The notes beneath the pieces were generated by a model that saw only the letters and a program-made list of their open reading frames with translations, searched no databases and was not told the DNA's origin. Made by a program: the position numbers and the translations under genes. This document shows positions 33,072-42,467 of a stretch of DNA of 52,453 nucleotides, in pieces. The stretch's first letter is position 1. Every line of letters starts with the position of its first letter. The stretch comes from Oxalobacteraceae bacterium (GTDB taxonomy: Bacteria > Pseudomonadota > Gammaproteobacteria > Burkholderiales > Burkholderiaceae_D): contig JAIXXZ010000067.1 in the NCBI GenBank assembly GCA_027490465.1, positions 1 through 52,453 on the forward strand, written 5' to 3'.

Positions 33072-34761
33072 ACGCATCCTCTCCGGCTTGGTAGGTTTGA
33101 CCCGCGATCGGTGTGGCGTACACGTGGTCTTTGAACGGGTTGATGCCAATGCGGTTGACCGTATCGATGAACAGCTCTTCCTCGATGCGCTCTCGCACAT
33201 AGACTTCCAGCAGACGACCAATCACTTCCGGCATTTGTCCGGCGGCGAAAGAGGGGCCGATGATTTTGCCAATGGCGCTGGCATTGCCCTGCGCACCACC
33301 GATGGAAACCTGGTACCACTCCGAACCATCCTTGTCGACGCCGAGGATACCGATGTTGCCGACATGATGATGACCGCAGGCGTTGATGCAGCCCGAGATA
33401 TTGAGCTCGATGTCGCCGATGTCATGCTGAAAATCGACATTGTCGAAACGCTCTGCAATGGCTTCGGCGATAGGGATGGATTTGGCATTGGCCAGCGAGC
33501 AGAAATCGCCGCCCGGGCAGCAAATGATATCGGTCAGCAGACCGATGTTGGCAGTCGCCAGACCATGCGTTTTCGCTTCTTTGTACAGTGCGAGCAGCTC
33601 CGATTGTTTTACATCTGCCAGCACCAGATTCTGCTCATGTGTCACACGCAGTTCACCAAAGCTGTAGCGATCGGCAAGCTCTGCCACGAAGTCGATTTGC
33701 TCGGCGGTCGCATCACCAGGTGGCGTGCCGGTTTTTTTCAGTGACAGCGTGACGATCGCATAGCCAGGCACCTTGTGCGGTCTGACATTGCGCGTGAGCC
33801 AGTTGGAAAATGCCTTGTTTTCGCTGCGTTGCTGCTGCAGAAGCGCATCATCGTCTTTGAGCGTCTCATAAGCTGGCGGCGTGAAATAGCTCGTAACGCG
33901 TGCCAATTCTTCTGCCGTGATGGTGCTGGGACTGTCTTTGAGATCCACCCATTCGGCTTCAACCTGGCGGGCGAATTCTTCCACACCCAGTGCCTTCACC
34001 AGAATCTTGATGCGTGCCTTGTATTTGTTATCGCGGCGGCCGTACTGGTTATAGACGCGCATGATCGCTTCGGTGTAACTCAGCAGATGCTGCCATGGGA
34101 GGAATTCGCGGATCACGCTGCCGATGATGGGTGTGCGTCCCAGACCACCGCCCACCAGCACCTGAAAGCCGAGTTCACCCGCGTCGTTTTTGATCAGGTT
34201 CAGACCGATGTCATGTACCTGAACCGCAGCACGATCTTCAGCAGCGGCGTTGACCGCAATCTTGAATTTGCGCGGCAAATAAGCAAACTCCGGATGGAAG
34301 GTGCTCCACTGGCGCAGGATTTCGATATAAGGCCGCGGATCAGCGAGCTCGTCTGCAGCGACACCGCAAAATTGGTCCGACGTGATATTGCGTATGCAAT
34401 TGCCCGAGGTCTGAATCGCATGCATTTCCACCGAAGCCAGCTCTGCGAGGATCTCGGGTGACTGCTCGAGTTCTATCCAGTTGTACTGAATATTCTGTCG
34501 TGTCGTGAAATGTCCGTAGCCGCGATCGAACTTGCGCGCGATATGTCCAAGCTTGCGCATCTGCGTGGATGACAGCAGGCCATAAGGAATCGCCACGCGC
34601 AGCATGTACGCATGGCGCTGCAGATAGAGGCCATTTTGCAGACGCAGCGGACGGAATTCATCTTCCGTGAGTTCGCCCGAGATGCGGCGTTCTACCTGAC
34701 TCCGGAACTGCGCGACGCGTTCACGGACGATCTGGTGGTCGTATTGGTCGTAGCGGTACAT
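33064..34761 (-). CDS. cysI: Sulfite reductase hemoprotein CysI
   Basis: 565 residues from the ATG at 34761-34759 with AAGGA upstream; the frame continues to 34809. It is a siroheme and [4Fe-4S] enzyme reducing sulfite to sulfide. Motifs: RQNIQYNWI (about 88-96), TSGNCIRNIT, and the cluster/siroheme cysteines C415-X5-C421 (ICCPGGDFCSLAN) and C458-X3-C462 (SGCINACGHHH). No flavoprotein CysJ gene lies in the operon, so the electron donor is probably ferredoxin or another protein. Operon order is TauE-like, cysI, DUF934, cysH, cysD, cysN, cobA. Confidence 0.95.
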   Translation of the reverse strand: MYRYDQYDHQIVRERVAQFRSQVERRISGELTEDEFRPLRLQNGLYLQRHAYMLRVAIPYGLLSSTQMRKLGHIARKFDRGYGHFTTRQNIQYNWIELEQSPEILAELASVEMHAIQTSGNCIRNITSDQFCGVAADELADPRPYIEILRQWSTFHPEFAYLPRKFKIAVNAAAEDRAAVQVHDIGLNLIKNDAGELGFQVLVGGGLGRTPIIGSVIREFLPWQHLLSYTEAIMRVYNQYGRRDNKYKARIKILVKALGVEEFARQVEAEWVDLKDSPSTITAEELARVTSYFTPPAYETLKDDDALLQQQRSENKAFSNWLTRNVRPHKVPGYAIVTLSLKKTGTPPGDATAEQIDFVAELADRYSFGELRVTHEQNLVLADVKQSELLALYKEAKTHGLATANIGLLTDIICCPGGDFCSLANAKSIPIAEAIAERFDNVDFQHDIGDIELNISGCINACGHHHVGNIGILGVDKDGSEWYQVSIGGAQGNASAIGKIIGPSFAAGQMPEVIGRLLEVYVRERIEEELFIDTVNRIGINPFKDHVYATPIAGQTYQAGEDAYA

Positions 34762-34783
34762 GAATATCCTTATGTGATTCGTT

Positions 34784-35557
34784 TCAGAGCACGAGCTTGG
34801 CCGCCACACCGGTCAATGTGGTCGCGAGCAATCCGCGCAGGAATTTTTCAGGGACTGAGCGGGCCAGCAGCGATCCTATGGTGATGCCGGGCACGGAACC
34901 CAAGAGCAGGGTTACCAGCAATTCCCAGTTAATGGAGCCCAGCCACCAGTGGCCCAATGCGGCGATCGCCGTCAAAGGCACCGCGTAGGCGATGTCGGTA
35001 CCGGCGATCTCGGCGGGTTTCAGATTTGGATAAAGCAAAACCAGAATCGTCGCGCCAATCGCGCCGGCGCCAATCGAAGAGACCGTGACCAGCGCACCGA
35101 TGCCAGCACCTGCAATGATCGTAGCGGCGACCTGTACTCGACCATGCAATTGTTTCTCAGGATGCGCGCTCATCCAGGCTTGCATGCGACCACGGAATAT
35201 GATCGCAATGACGGTCAGGATCACGGAGAACGCAATCGCATAGCGAATGATCTGGCCGATGTGTTTATCCAGCGCGCCGAAATACTTCAGGCCGATGGTG
35301 GCCACCACTGCAGCGGGCAATGCGCCAAAGCACAGGCGCTTGACGATATCCCAGTGCACATTGTTTTTGATCCGGTGCGCGATGGTACCGGCACTCTTGG
35401 TGATGGCAGCAAAGGCGAGGTCAGTGCCGACCGCCACGGTCGGGTTGATGCCAAAAAGTAGCGTCAGCAAGGGCGTCATCAGCGAGCCGCCGCCCACGCC
35501 GGTCAGGCCGACCAGCATGCCCACGGCAAATCCTGACACTACATAAGTCAAAGTCAT
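34784..35557 (-). CDS. TauE/SafE-family sulfite/sulfonate permease
   Basis: 257 residues with about eight spans in two similar halves. GLTGVGGGSLMTPLL at about 16-30 and SSIGAGAIGATIL in the second half are the family repeats. These inner-membrane proteins move sulfur-containing anions, most often sulfite outward. As first gene of the cys operon (22 nt before cysI) it may export excess sulfite or bring in sulfate. Likely CysB-controlled. The start at 35557 gives a good first span. Confidence 0.88.
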   Translation of the reverse strand: MTLTYVVSGFAVGMLVGLTGVGGGSLMTPLLTLLFGINPTVAVGTDLAFAAITKSAGTIAHRIKNNVHWDIVKRLCFGALPAAVVATIGLKYFGALDKHIGQIIRYAIAFSVILTVIAIIFRGRMQAWMSAHPEKQLHGRVQVAATIIAGAGIGALVTVSSIGAGAIGATILVLLYPNLKPAEIAGTDIAYAVPLTAIAALGHWWLGSINWELLVTLLLGSVPGITIGSLLARSVPEKFLRGLLATTLTGVAAKLVL

Positions 35558-35626
35558 AAGGCCTCGCGCAAAGAAGCCAGAATGCTAATAAACTCCCTCC
35601 TTATTCCAAACAACAGAGTATTTATT

Positions 35627-35653
35627 TGCTTATATGATTCTCAGATATAAGCA
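35627..35653. promoter_or_regulatory. Perfect 9-bp dyad between cysB and the cys operon
   Basis: TGCTTATAT and ATATAAGCA are perfect inverted arms around the 9-bp spacer GATTCTCAG. It sits about 70 bp from the TauE-like gene start and 82 bp from the cysB start, the only long dyad in this 177-bp divergent region. LysR-type regulators typically bind such AT-rich dyads upstream of the genes they activate and next to their own gene. CysB is the obvious candidate (inference). Confidence 0.55.
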
Positions 35654-35734
35654 ATGAAAGGCTCAGTCGCCTGATTTTCGGGCTATTTTTATTTCTTTTG
35701 TGAAAACATTGCCCGTCGTTTTCGAAGGAAGATC

Positions 35735-36676
35735 ATGAATATTCATCAATTTCGCTTCGTCCGAGAGGCCGTACGGCAAAACTTCAACCTGACCGAGGCC
35801 GCCAAAGCTTTGTTCACCTCGCAGCCCGGCGTATCCAAAGCGATCATTGAGTTGGAGGAAGAACTGGGCATCGATATCTTCACCCGTCACGGCAAGCGCA
35901 TCCGCGGCCTGACCGAGCCGGGACGGGAGGTATTGAAATCAGTCGAATTAATCTTGCAGGAGATTGAGGGTCTCAAGCGCATCGGCAAGGAATTTGCGGC
36001 CCAGGATTCGGGCAGTTTCACGATTGCCACCACCCATACTCAGGCTCGTTACTCCTTGCCCGCTGTGGTGCAGGCCTTCTCGCAAAAATTTCCCAAGGTA
36101 CGTCTATCTCTGCTCCAGGGTAATCCCCGGCAGGTCGCCGAGATGGTGCTCAACGGTCAGGCCGATCTGGCGATTGCCACTGAAGCGATCGCCGATATTG
36201 ATGGTCTGGTCTCCATGCCCTGTTTTCAGTGGGAGCATCTGGTCGTGGCACAGCCAGATCATCCGCTGTCCCGACAGAAGAGCGTGACCCTGGAAGACAT
36301 CGCGGCCTATCCCTTGATTACGTATGACACCGCCTTCGCCGGGCGGAACAAGATCGATCAGGCCTTTGCGCGGCGGGGTCTGAAGCCGGATGTCGTTCTG
36401 GAAGCCATTGATGCTGACGTCATCAAGACCTATGTCGAGCTGGGTATGGGTGTAGGCATCATCGCCGGTCTGGCCTATAACGCAGCTCGCGATGTCAATC
36501 TGACCGCGATATCTGCGGGTCATTTGTTCGGTACCAATCTGTCACGCGTGGCCCTGAAGGAGGGCGCCTATTTGCGCGGGTATGTTTTTACCTTTATTGA
36601 ATTGCTCGCACCCAGCTTGTCGCGCAAACTGGTCGAGCAGGTATTAGCGGGGCAGAAAGACAGCTATGAGCTATGA
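35735..36676 (+). CDS. cysB: LysR-type regulator CysB
   Basis: 313 residues. The winged HTH at 1-60 reads MNIHQFRFVREAVRQNFNL and FTSQPGVSKAIIELEEEL. The effector domain from about 90 has TTHTQARYSLP and QGNPRQVAEMV, with the Thr residues that bind sulfate or acetylserine in CysB. It activates sulfate assimilation genes under sulfur limitation. Divergent from the operon it should control. Confidence 0.95.
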   Translation: MNIHQFRFVREAVRQNFNLTEAAKALFTSQPGVSKAIIELEEELGIDIFTRHGKRIRGLTEPGREVLKSVELILQEIEGLKRIGKEFAAQDSGSFTIATTHTQARYSLPAVVQAFSQKFPKVRLSLLQGNPRQVAEMVLNGQADLAIATEAIADIDGLVSMPCFQWEHLVVAQPDHPLSRQKSVTLEDIAAYPLITYDTAFAGRNKIDQAFARRGLKPDVVLEAIDADVIKTYVELGMGVGIIAGLAYNAARDVNLTAISAGHLFGTNLSRVALKEGAYLRGYVFTFIELLAPSLSRKLVEQVLAGQKDSYEL

Positions 36677-36696
36677 GTACGATTGACAATACGTTC

Positions 36697-37884
36697 TCAT
36701 GAATCGATCAGGGGTCTTTCCGGCAGTGGTACGCGCAGACTGATCAGAGTACCTTTGCCCGGTCGAGATGCTATGGCAAAGCTGCCGCCTGACAAGGCAA
36801 CGCGTTCCCGTATTTCGCGCAGACGATAATTCAGTGGTGTGTTTGGTTGCGCCGAAGCGGCGTAGCCTTTGCCGTTGTCGATGATTTCCATCAGTAATTC
36901 AGAGCAGCCATCGTAAAGATGTATTTCGGCAGCGCTGGCCTGAGCGTATTCACGAATATTGGCGCATGCCGCCTGCGCGATCCTGAACAAATTAGTGGCC
37001 AGCGAAGGATCCAGCCTAATCTCGTCAGCATTACAGCGTAGTTCAAAGTGAATGCCGGTTTGGTTTTCCTGGTCGGTGGCAAGCCAATCGAGCGCAGCCA
37101 CGATACCGGCATCCAGAATGCCTGGACGAATCTCGGTCGCAATTTGCTGTACCGAGCGCAGTGAGCGGCTGATGAGTTTTTCGATATAGGGTTTTTGTGT
37201 CAGGAATTCATTGAGATCAGGCGCTGTCTCCCACAAGTGCGTCAGCATCATTTTCAGTGCCGACAAATTGCCACCCAAGTCATCATGCAAAGTCTGACGG
37301 ATATGTGCATGCTCTTCTTCTTGTTCATGATTCAAGTACACATAAAGATCCGCGAGTTCTGCACGTGACTGACGCAGTGAAAGCTCATGAAATTTGCTAG
37401 TGCTGATGTTTGTCATCAACCCCGTCCACTGAATCCCATTGTCTCCATCATCCTCGGGTGTGGCACGCAAACTGATCCATTTGGTGTCCTTCCATGTATC
37501 AATCCGAATGCGACCCTCCCAGCTGAGCACCTCCAGTTTCTCTGCGGATTGGCGTAACTGCGTGGACCAGCTCTCACGGTCCTCATCAACAATTTGTGCA
37601 AAGAGCTGACGTGCGTTTGCGTACAGAGCCTCGGGTGGAATGCCAAGCAGGTTTTCGCAGCCCTCTGAAAGGAAGTTAAATTGAATCAGACCAGTTGATC
37701 CCTGGCGCATCTGGAAAAGCAGGCCCGGCACTTTGGCTACAATCTGTTTCAGACGTGTTTCGCGCTCTGATACCTGCACAACGGCCTGTTCCAGTATGAT
37801 TGCGTGATTTTCCATGGTTGTGAGCTCTTGGACAATGGCCGCCACTGTAGAGCTTTCATCGCGACGAAGCCATCTGCTCAGCAT
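36697..37884 (-). CDS. Soluble PAS-domain sensor histidine kinase
   Basis: 395 residues from the ATG at 37884-37882. No membrane span. A short N-terminal coiled region is followed by a PAS domain at about 45-165 (VPGLLFQMRQGSTGLIQFNF, WTGLMTNIST), a HisKA_3 dimerisation helix with phospho-acceptor H200 in IRQTLHDDLGGNLSALK, and a HATPase domain (ANIREYAQ, IIDNGKGYAA, GKGTLISLRVPL). It belongs to the NarX/UhpB kinase class, which signals to NarL/FixJ-type regulators. No response regulator is adjacent; the orphan at 18163-18840 is of the right class. It is convergent with cysB, 20 nt apart. The asparagine of the N-box is kept. Confidence 0.85.
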   Translation of the reverse strand: MLSRWLRRDESSTVAAIVQELTTMENHAIILEQAVVQVSERETRLKQIVAKVPGLLFQMRQGSTGLIQFNFLSEGCENLLGIPPEALYANARQLFAQIVDEDRESWSTQLRQSAEKLEVLSWEGRIRIDTWKDTKWISLRATPEDDGDNGIQWTGLMTNISTSKFHELSLRQSRAELADLYVYLNHEQEEEHAHIRQTLHDDLGGNLSALKMMLTHLWETAPDLNEFLTQKPYIEKLISRSLRSVQQIATEIRPGILDAGIVAALDWLATDQENQTGIHFELRCNADEIRLDPSLATNLFRIAQAACANIREYAQASAAEIHLYDGCSELLMEIIDNGKGYAASAQPNTPLNYRLREIRERVALSGGSFAIASRPGKGTLISLRVPLPERPLIDS

Positions 37885-38264
37885 CAAATTTACACTTGAC
37901 TTGATCTTTCACAAGACATTTCATCAAAAAATATCTGTGACACAATTTTTGTATGAATGGATACGTGTACTTGCCTATGGACGATGCGATTGCAAAATAC
38001 TTCCATTAAAGAGTTATGGGGAATTCAAGCCGTGTCCCGGAGCATGACACTTTCGGGCGCAGCCAAATTGAATGCTGAGTAGTATTCCTATCGCATGCGA
38101 GCAGCGGGACTGTCATCCCTTTCGGGGTGTCCAATGGCTTGTATGCCAGGTCATTAGCAAGACCTATAGTCAGGCACTTGCGCAAGCGGACTTGTTCAGC
38201 ATGACAAGAAAGATAATCTACGGGCTTGTGGCATCATCCTCGGATATTTTTTGCAGAGGTCGCG
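37885..38264. other. Intergenic region upstream of a 26-codon gene
   Basis: These 380 bp hold the kinase promoter region at the left and otherwise no supported gene. An open frame at 38072-38362 has no plausible composition or ribosome site. The stretch 37888-37960 is AT-rich. The right end leads into the small gene at 38265. Confidence 0.35.
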
Positions 38265-38345
38265 ATGGAATGGTGGGTCATTGCGGTGGAATTGGGTGTG
38301 CCTGCGATTATTGGGCTGGCACTCTACCTCACGCTGCGCAAGTAA
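38265..38345 (+). CDS. 26-residue single-span membrane peptide
   Basis: GAGG stands about 6 nt before the ATG. The product MEWWVIAVELGVPAIIGL, then ALYLTLRK, is one hydrophobic helix with an aromatic start and a positive end, as expected for a small inner-membrane protein with a cytoplasmic C-terminus. A strong terminator follows 22 nt after the stop, so this looks like a discrete small transcript. I do not recognise a family; KdpF-like or other regulatory peptides are comparable in size. Confidence 0.6.
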   Translation: MEWWVIAVELGVPAIIGLALYLTLRK

Positions 38346-38360
38346 ATAGCACAATGGGAT

Positions 38361-38400
38361 AAAAAACGCACCGGGTCAGATGTTGAGCCGGTGCGTTTTA
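38361..38400 (+). terminator. Rho-independent terminator after the small membrane peptide
   Basis: Stem CGCACCGG (38367-38374) and CCGGTGCG (38388-38395) around a 13-base loop, followed by TTTTATTT, with AAAAAA on the other side. It can also end transcription of the convergent MarR-like gene at 38417. Confidence 0.85.
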
Positions 38401-38416
38401 TTTGCAGTACGTCGAT

Positions 38417-38776
38417 TTAGCCTGCTTTTTTAGCTGCTTGTAGTAAACACTTGGAAAGCTTGTCAAAGTGAAGCAGGGCAGCTTGTGTCAGCTCCAACTG
38501 CTTGCGGCGTGCATCCTCGGTCTCCGCGAGTAATATCCATCCCTTGGCACGCATGGATTTCAGTCGACCGTGCAGCATGGCGGGAGAGCCCAGCTCTCGC
38601 TTGCCCATTAAATCCTTGACCGACAAACGTTCCTTTTTTTGACGCGCAAACGCGATGAGAGACAAGATTCGCTCCTCAAGAGGCTCTAATGGCGGTAATG
38701 CCGGCAGATCGCGCAGCGCCTCTGATAGTTGCAGAAAGCGCAAGTAAATGTCCGCTGGACGGGATTTTTTGCTCAC
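38417..38776 (-). CDS. MarR-like winged-helix protein
   Basis: 119 residues. A compact winged helix: PLEERILSLIAFARQ, then LSVKDLMGKRELGSPAMLHG (recognition helix near 60-75), LKSMRAKGWILLAETEDARR (wing) and LELTQAALLHFDKL. This resembles MarR/PadR-type DNA-binding domains but lacks the long dimerisation helices of full MarR, so it may bind DNA as a small dimer. No target is evident; the upstream gap at 38777-39143 would be the natural place for its own operator. Confidence 0.75.
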   Translation of the reverse strand: MSKKSRPADIYLRFLQLSEALRDLPALPPLEPLEERILSLIAFARQKKERLSVKDLMGKRELGSPAMLHGRLKSMRAKGWILLAETEDARRKQLELTQAALLHFDKLSKCLLQAAKKAG

Positions 38777-39143
38777 GAGTTGTACTTCCTTTCAGGTGAC
38801 TTTCCTACATGAAAAGATAATACCCTAACAGCGCACAGTGTGCACCAAATCTAAAATCGCTTCAATTGAGATTCTTTGATGCTGCGTTCAAAAATTCTGC
38901 ATTTTCTGCTTAGACCGCTCGCATTTTGGCGTTGGTGCGCCAGAACAGCGATTCATAAGGTGTGCAGATCCGTCAGACAGGGTTATTGAAGTAATAAAAA
39001 ATATCTGTAACGGGTGCTGAGCTGTCTGCATCACCGAGAAAATCTCAATGTCACAAAGTAAATTCAGAGATGAGATAAAACGCAGGGTGATATCGATTTT
39101 GCCCGCTCTTTCATTGGTCAGGTGCGTCATCGCAACCGGCACC
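38777..39143. other. Intergenic region, no gene supported
   Basis: 367 bp between two minus-strand genes. A minus-strand open frame at 38888-39208 overlaps the antiporter C-terminus and has no good start site, so I do not call it. The left 60 bp (38777-38840) carry the presumed promoter of the MarR-like gene. Confidence 0.35.
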
Positions 39144-40913
39144 CTAAAAATCACCATTCGATTTTCGTACGCGTGCCAGCCGCATGTGTCGCTCGAGCCG
39201 GATGGCATGATTCACTTGGGTTTTGCTCATGCCCATCATCTGCAAAAGGGCAGATGACAGCTGCAGGCCCGCTGCCAGTGTTTCGGGCATCACCTGCGTC
39301 GCACCCGCTGCTCGCAAGGCACACGCGTGATCTTCGTCATGCGCCCGAGCGAGCAGGGGAATATCGGCAAACTCGCGACGAATAGCATGCGTGGCATGTA
39401 GTGTCGCCTCCGCATGATCCATGGTCAGCACGATCGCGGCGGATTTACTTGCATGGACACGATGTAACAGCTCTGGGCGGCTGACATCGCCAAAATAGAC
39501 CGGCTCCCCCAGTGGATGTTTGCGCGTCGATTGGTGCATATCGATATCGATGGCGACGTAGCGGACTCCCTGTGCATTCAGAATCTCTGCCAGCAGCTGG
39601 CCCATGCGTCCGAAGCCGACAATAATCACGTGTCCTGACAGCGCACCCGTCTCGGCTTTGTCCAGTGCAGCTGGCGCACAATGGTGAGACTTCTCCCATG
39701 CATTGCCGAGCACGCGACCCAAGCGCGCCATCACCGGCGTTGCAAACATCGATAGCCCCACCAGCAACAACACAAACTGCGACAACGCGTTGGTGAAAAG
39801 CCCGCTGGCAAGTGCGTAGCTGGTCACGATGAAAGCAAATTCGCCCCCCTGACCCATCAGCATGCCGCCTTCAAACGCCCGACCCGGGGTGATTCCACCC
39901 ACACGCAAGACCAGCATCATCACCGCCGCCTTGAGGATGAATAGACCTGCAACGCACAGGGCGAGCCAGAGCGGGGACACCATCACCACACGCACATCTG
40001 TCTGCATACCCACCGACATGAAAAATAAACCTAGCAACAGGCTTTTGAAAGGTTCGATAGTCACTTCAACTTCGTGACGAAACTCTGTTTCGGCCAGCAG
40101 CAAGCCGGCAAGAAAGGCACCCAGCGCCATGGACAATCCGGCATAAGCGGTGAGCCCTGCGATACCGAGTGTGCACAGTAAAATCAGCGCGACAAAAGTG
40201 GCAGGTTGGTGCTGGTGTCGGTATTGATTTCCCAGGGCCTTGAACAAAGGCCGTATCACTCGCCGACCCAAAAAATAGATAAGCAAGATCACGCCTGCAG
40301 ACTTCAGGCCCACCGCGATCAGCATGAGCCATAGATGTTCGGTGTTGCCCTGAGCAAGTCCACCCGTCAGCACCAGGATGGGAACGACCGCCAGATCTTG
40401 CAGCATCAGCACAGAAAAATTCGCCTGAGCCATGGGCGTATCCAGCCTATGCCGGTCGGTCATCAATTGCATCACGACCGCCGTGGAAGACAGCGACAGC
40501 ATCAGTCCCAGCACAATCGCGGTCGGCAGATCATTGTGCAGCATCAGTGCCGCTGCGCCAATCAGCAGTGCAGACAACAGGACCTGTGCCGTCCCCGCAC
40601 CGAATACCCAGCGGCGCAGCATCCATAAACGCTCTGCCGACAGCTCCAGTCCTATGGTGAACATCAGGAACAGCACGCCCAGTTCACCCAGCGCCACCAT
40701 GCCCTCAATGCGAATGAAGCTCAGGTTTTCAAGCCATGGCAAATGACCGACCCACAACCACAGCCCGAACGGTCCCAGCAAAACGCCCACCGCCAGAAAC
40801 CCCAGAATCTGATTGATGCGCAAGCGCTGGAGCAGCGGAATCAGAATGCCGGCCAGCGCAAGAAAAATCAGCGTCTCGCGAAGATAGGGCAGTCCGGAAA
40901 AATGTTCCGGCAT
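39144..40913 (-). CDS. CPA2-family cation:proton antiporter (KefB/YbaL-like)
   Basis: 589 residues. About twelve or thirteen N-terminal spans (LPYLRETLIFLALAGILIP, LGELGVLFLMFTIGLELS) form the antiporter. A cytoplasmic TrkA-N nucleotide-binding domain starts near residue 415 (GHVIIVGFGRMGQLLAEIL, YVAIDIDMHQ, YFGDVSRPELL). The layout is that of KefB/KefC/YbaL, which exchange potassium or sodium for protons under electrophile or pH stress. No KefF/KefG accessory flavoprotein is adjacent. The start has no strong ribosome site. Confidence 0.9.
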   Translation of the reverse strand: MPEHFSGLPYLRETLIFLALAGILIPLLQRLRINQILGFLAVGVLLGPFGLWLWVGHLPWLENLSFIRIEGMVALGELGVLFLMFTIGLELSAERLWMLRRWVFGAGTAQVLLSALLIGAAALMLHNDLPTAIVLGLMLSLSSTAVVMQLMTDRHRLDTPMAQANFSVLMLQDLAVVPILVLTGGLAQGNTEHLWLMLIAVGLKSAGVILLIYFLGRRVIRPLFKALGNQYRHQHQPATFVALILLCTLGIAGLTAYAGLSMALGAFLAGLLLAETEFRHEVEVTIEPFKSLLLGLFFMSVGMQTDVRVVMVSPLWLALCVAGLFILKAAVMMLVLRVGGITPGRAFEGGMLMGQGGEFAFIVTSYALASGLFTNALSQFVLLLVGLSMFATPVMARLGRVLGNAWEKSHHCAPAALDKAETGALSGHVIIVGFGRMGQLLAEILNAQGVRYVAIDIDMHQSTRKHPLGEPVYFGDVSRPELLHRVHASKSAAIVLTMDHAEATLHATHAIRREFADIPLLARAHDEDHACALRAAGATQVMPETLAAGLQLSSALLQMMGMSKTQVNHAIRLERHMRLARVRKSNGDF

Positions 40914-41090
40914 CGGTTGGAAGTCCCGCAGTGGTGGTCAGGCGAACAGCGTATTGGACAGCATTTTCCGGTCAATATTCGTTCGCTGATCGTATAATCG
41001 AATCACTTATTGACGTGAAGTAACTTCACGAATGGATGACGCAATTTGTATTGACAAGGTCATCTTGTTCGCCATTCTTCCGGAGCCGCC

Positions 41091-42467
41091 ATGCAACTCG
41101 TTACCCGACTCCTGCTCAGACTTTTTGCAGTCGGTTTCTTCATGCTGATTCTTGTGACGCTGTTCACCTTGTTTGCCGCCCGTCACGACATCGCAGACGA
41201 AGTACGCAGCAGTCAGAGCATCGGTCAGCTGATCACCACCTTGTCCGAGTTGCAGGGAAGTGATGCACTGAACCGGCAAATCGCAGCGATTGACGCGCTC
41301 AATCGGGGTGAGCGCTTGCGCCATTTTCATGTGGCTTTGCTCGATGAGTCCGGCCGTCGTCTCACCCAGCCGGCGGCTGAGCCACCCTCTGTAATGCCCG
41401 CCATGCTCAATCGTTTTTTGGTCAGCGATGCCACGATGAGCAGCTATGCCTTGTCGCTGCAGCGTAGTGATGGCCGTAGTGTCACCCTGGTGCTGGAACC
41501 GAATCCGCAGTCTGAAAGCAGCGAAGCACTCACCGGCGCCTTGCTGCAACTGGCATTGTTCGCCGTGCTGGGGCTGCTGCTGATCCTGGCGATTGCTGGC
41601 ACGCTGCGTCTGGCGCTCGCGCCCTTGTCGGGCATTCTGACGGGTATCGCGCGTATCGAGGCTGGTGACTACGCAACCCGTATCGCCGCCTCGGGCACGC
41701 GGGAACTCAACCAGATCGCGCAGGCGCTCAACCATCTGGCTGCAGCACTCACCGATCAGATCGCCAAGCAGCGCGAACTCTTGCACCGGCTTCAGGACGT
41801 TCAGGAAGAAGAACGACGCAAGCTCGCCCATGAACTGCATGATGAATTCGGACAGCTGCTCACCGCCATTCAGGTAGATGCTTCGTATCTGCTCAAGCGA
41901 TCTGCCGGCCAGAGCGCCCTGGAAGCATGTGCTCAAGCCATGTACGAGAACAGCAGCAGCATCCTGTCGCAATTACGGGGATTGCTCGCTCAGCTGCGTC
42001 CCTATGGTTTGCAAGGCGACGAAGAACATGACATCGCACTCGAGCAGGCCTTGCGTGATCTGGTAAAGCAGCGACAGTCACGCGGTGCCGTGGCGCTCGA
42101 GTGCCGGCTCAACGTCAATCTGGACAACATCGCCATTCCGCAGCGGCTGGCAGTGGCAATTTATCGCATCGCGCAAGAAGCACTGACCAATGTAATGCGA
42201 CACGCAGAGGCCAGCCGGGTCGATATTGCCGTCGCCGTTGATGCCAGCGCGCGCGCCCTGCGACTGACGGTCGCAGATGATGGCAAAGGCATGGCAACCG
42301 ATGACCCGCAACCTGCCGGTGGCTTGGGTCTGATTGGTATTCGTGAACGCGTCCTGGCCAATCAGGGGCAGTTGCAATGGCATGCAGTACAGCCGCATGG
42401 CGTCCTGCTGGAGGCAGTCTTCCCCTTGGACATGGCCATGATCAATGAGGTAGCCCATGTCAACTGA
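41091..42467 (+). CDS. Membrane sensor histidine kinase (HAMP, HisKA_3)
   Basis: 458 residues. Spans at about 10-29 and 150-173 bracket a periplasmic sensor domain of 120 residues. A HAMP linker (174-225) leads to the HisKA_3 helix with H250 in RRKLAHELHDEFGQLL and an ATPase domain (EALTNVMRHAEAS, VADDGKGMA, GLGLIGIRERV). It is similar in layout to UhpB/DegS-class kinases. Partner of the response regulator that overlaps its end by 11 nt. The signal is unknown. Confidence 0.92.
   Translation: MQLVTRLLLRLFAVGFFMLILVTLFTLFAARHDIADEVRSSQSIGQLITTLSELQGSDALNRQIAAIDALNRGERLRHFHVALLDESGRRLTQPAAEPPSVMPAMLNRFLVSDATMSSYALSLQRSDGRSVTLVLEPNPQSESSEALTGALLQLALFAVLGLLLILAIAGTLRLALAPLSGILTGIARIEAGDYATRIAASGTRELNQIAQALNHLAAALTDQIAKQRELLHRLQDVQEEERRKLAHELHDEFGQLLTAIQVDASYLLKRSAGQSALEACAQAMYENSSSILSQLRGLLAQLRPYGLQGDEEHDIALEQALRDLVKQRQSRGAVALECRLNVNLDNIAIPQRLAVAIYRIAQEALTNVMRHAEASRVDIAVAVDASARALRLTVADDGKGMATDDPQPAGGLGLIGIRERVLANQGQLQWHAVQPHGVLLEAVFPLDMAMINEVAHVN

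Noticed and set aside
38888-39208. 106-codon minus-strand open frame between the MarR-like and antiporter genes
   Set aside because: It overlaps the antiporter C-terminus, has no ribosome site, and shows no recognisable protein pattern.
41007-41972. 321-codon minus-strand open frame opposite the sensor kinase gene
   Set aside because: The kinase on the plus strand has all its motifs; the antisense product is Gln/Arg-rich and has no domain.
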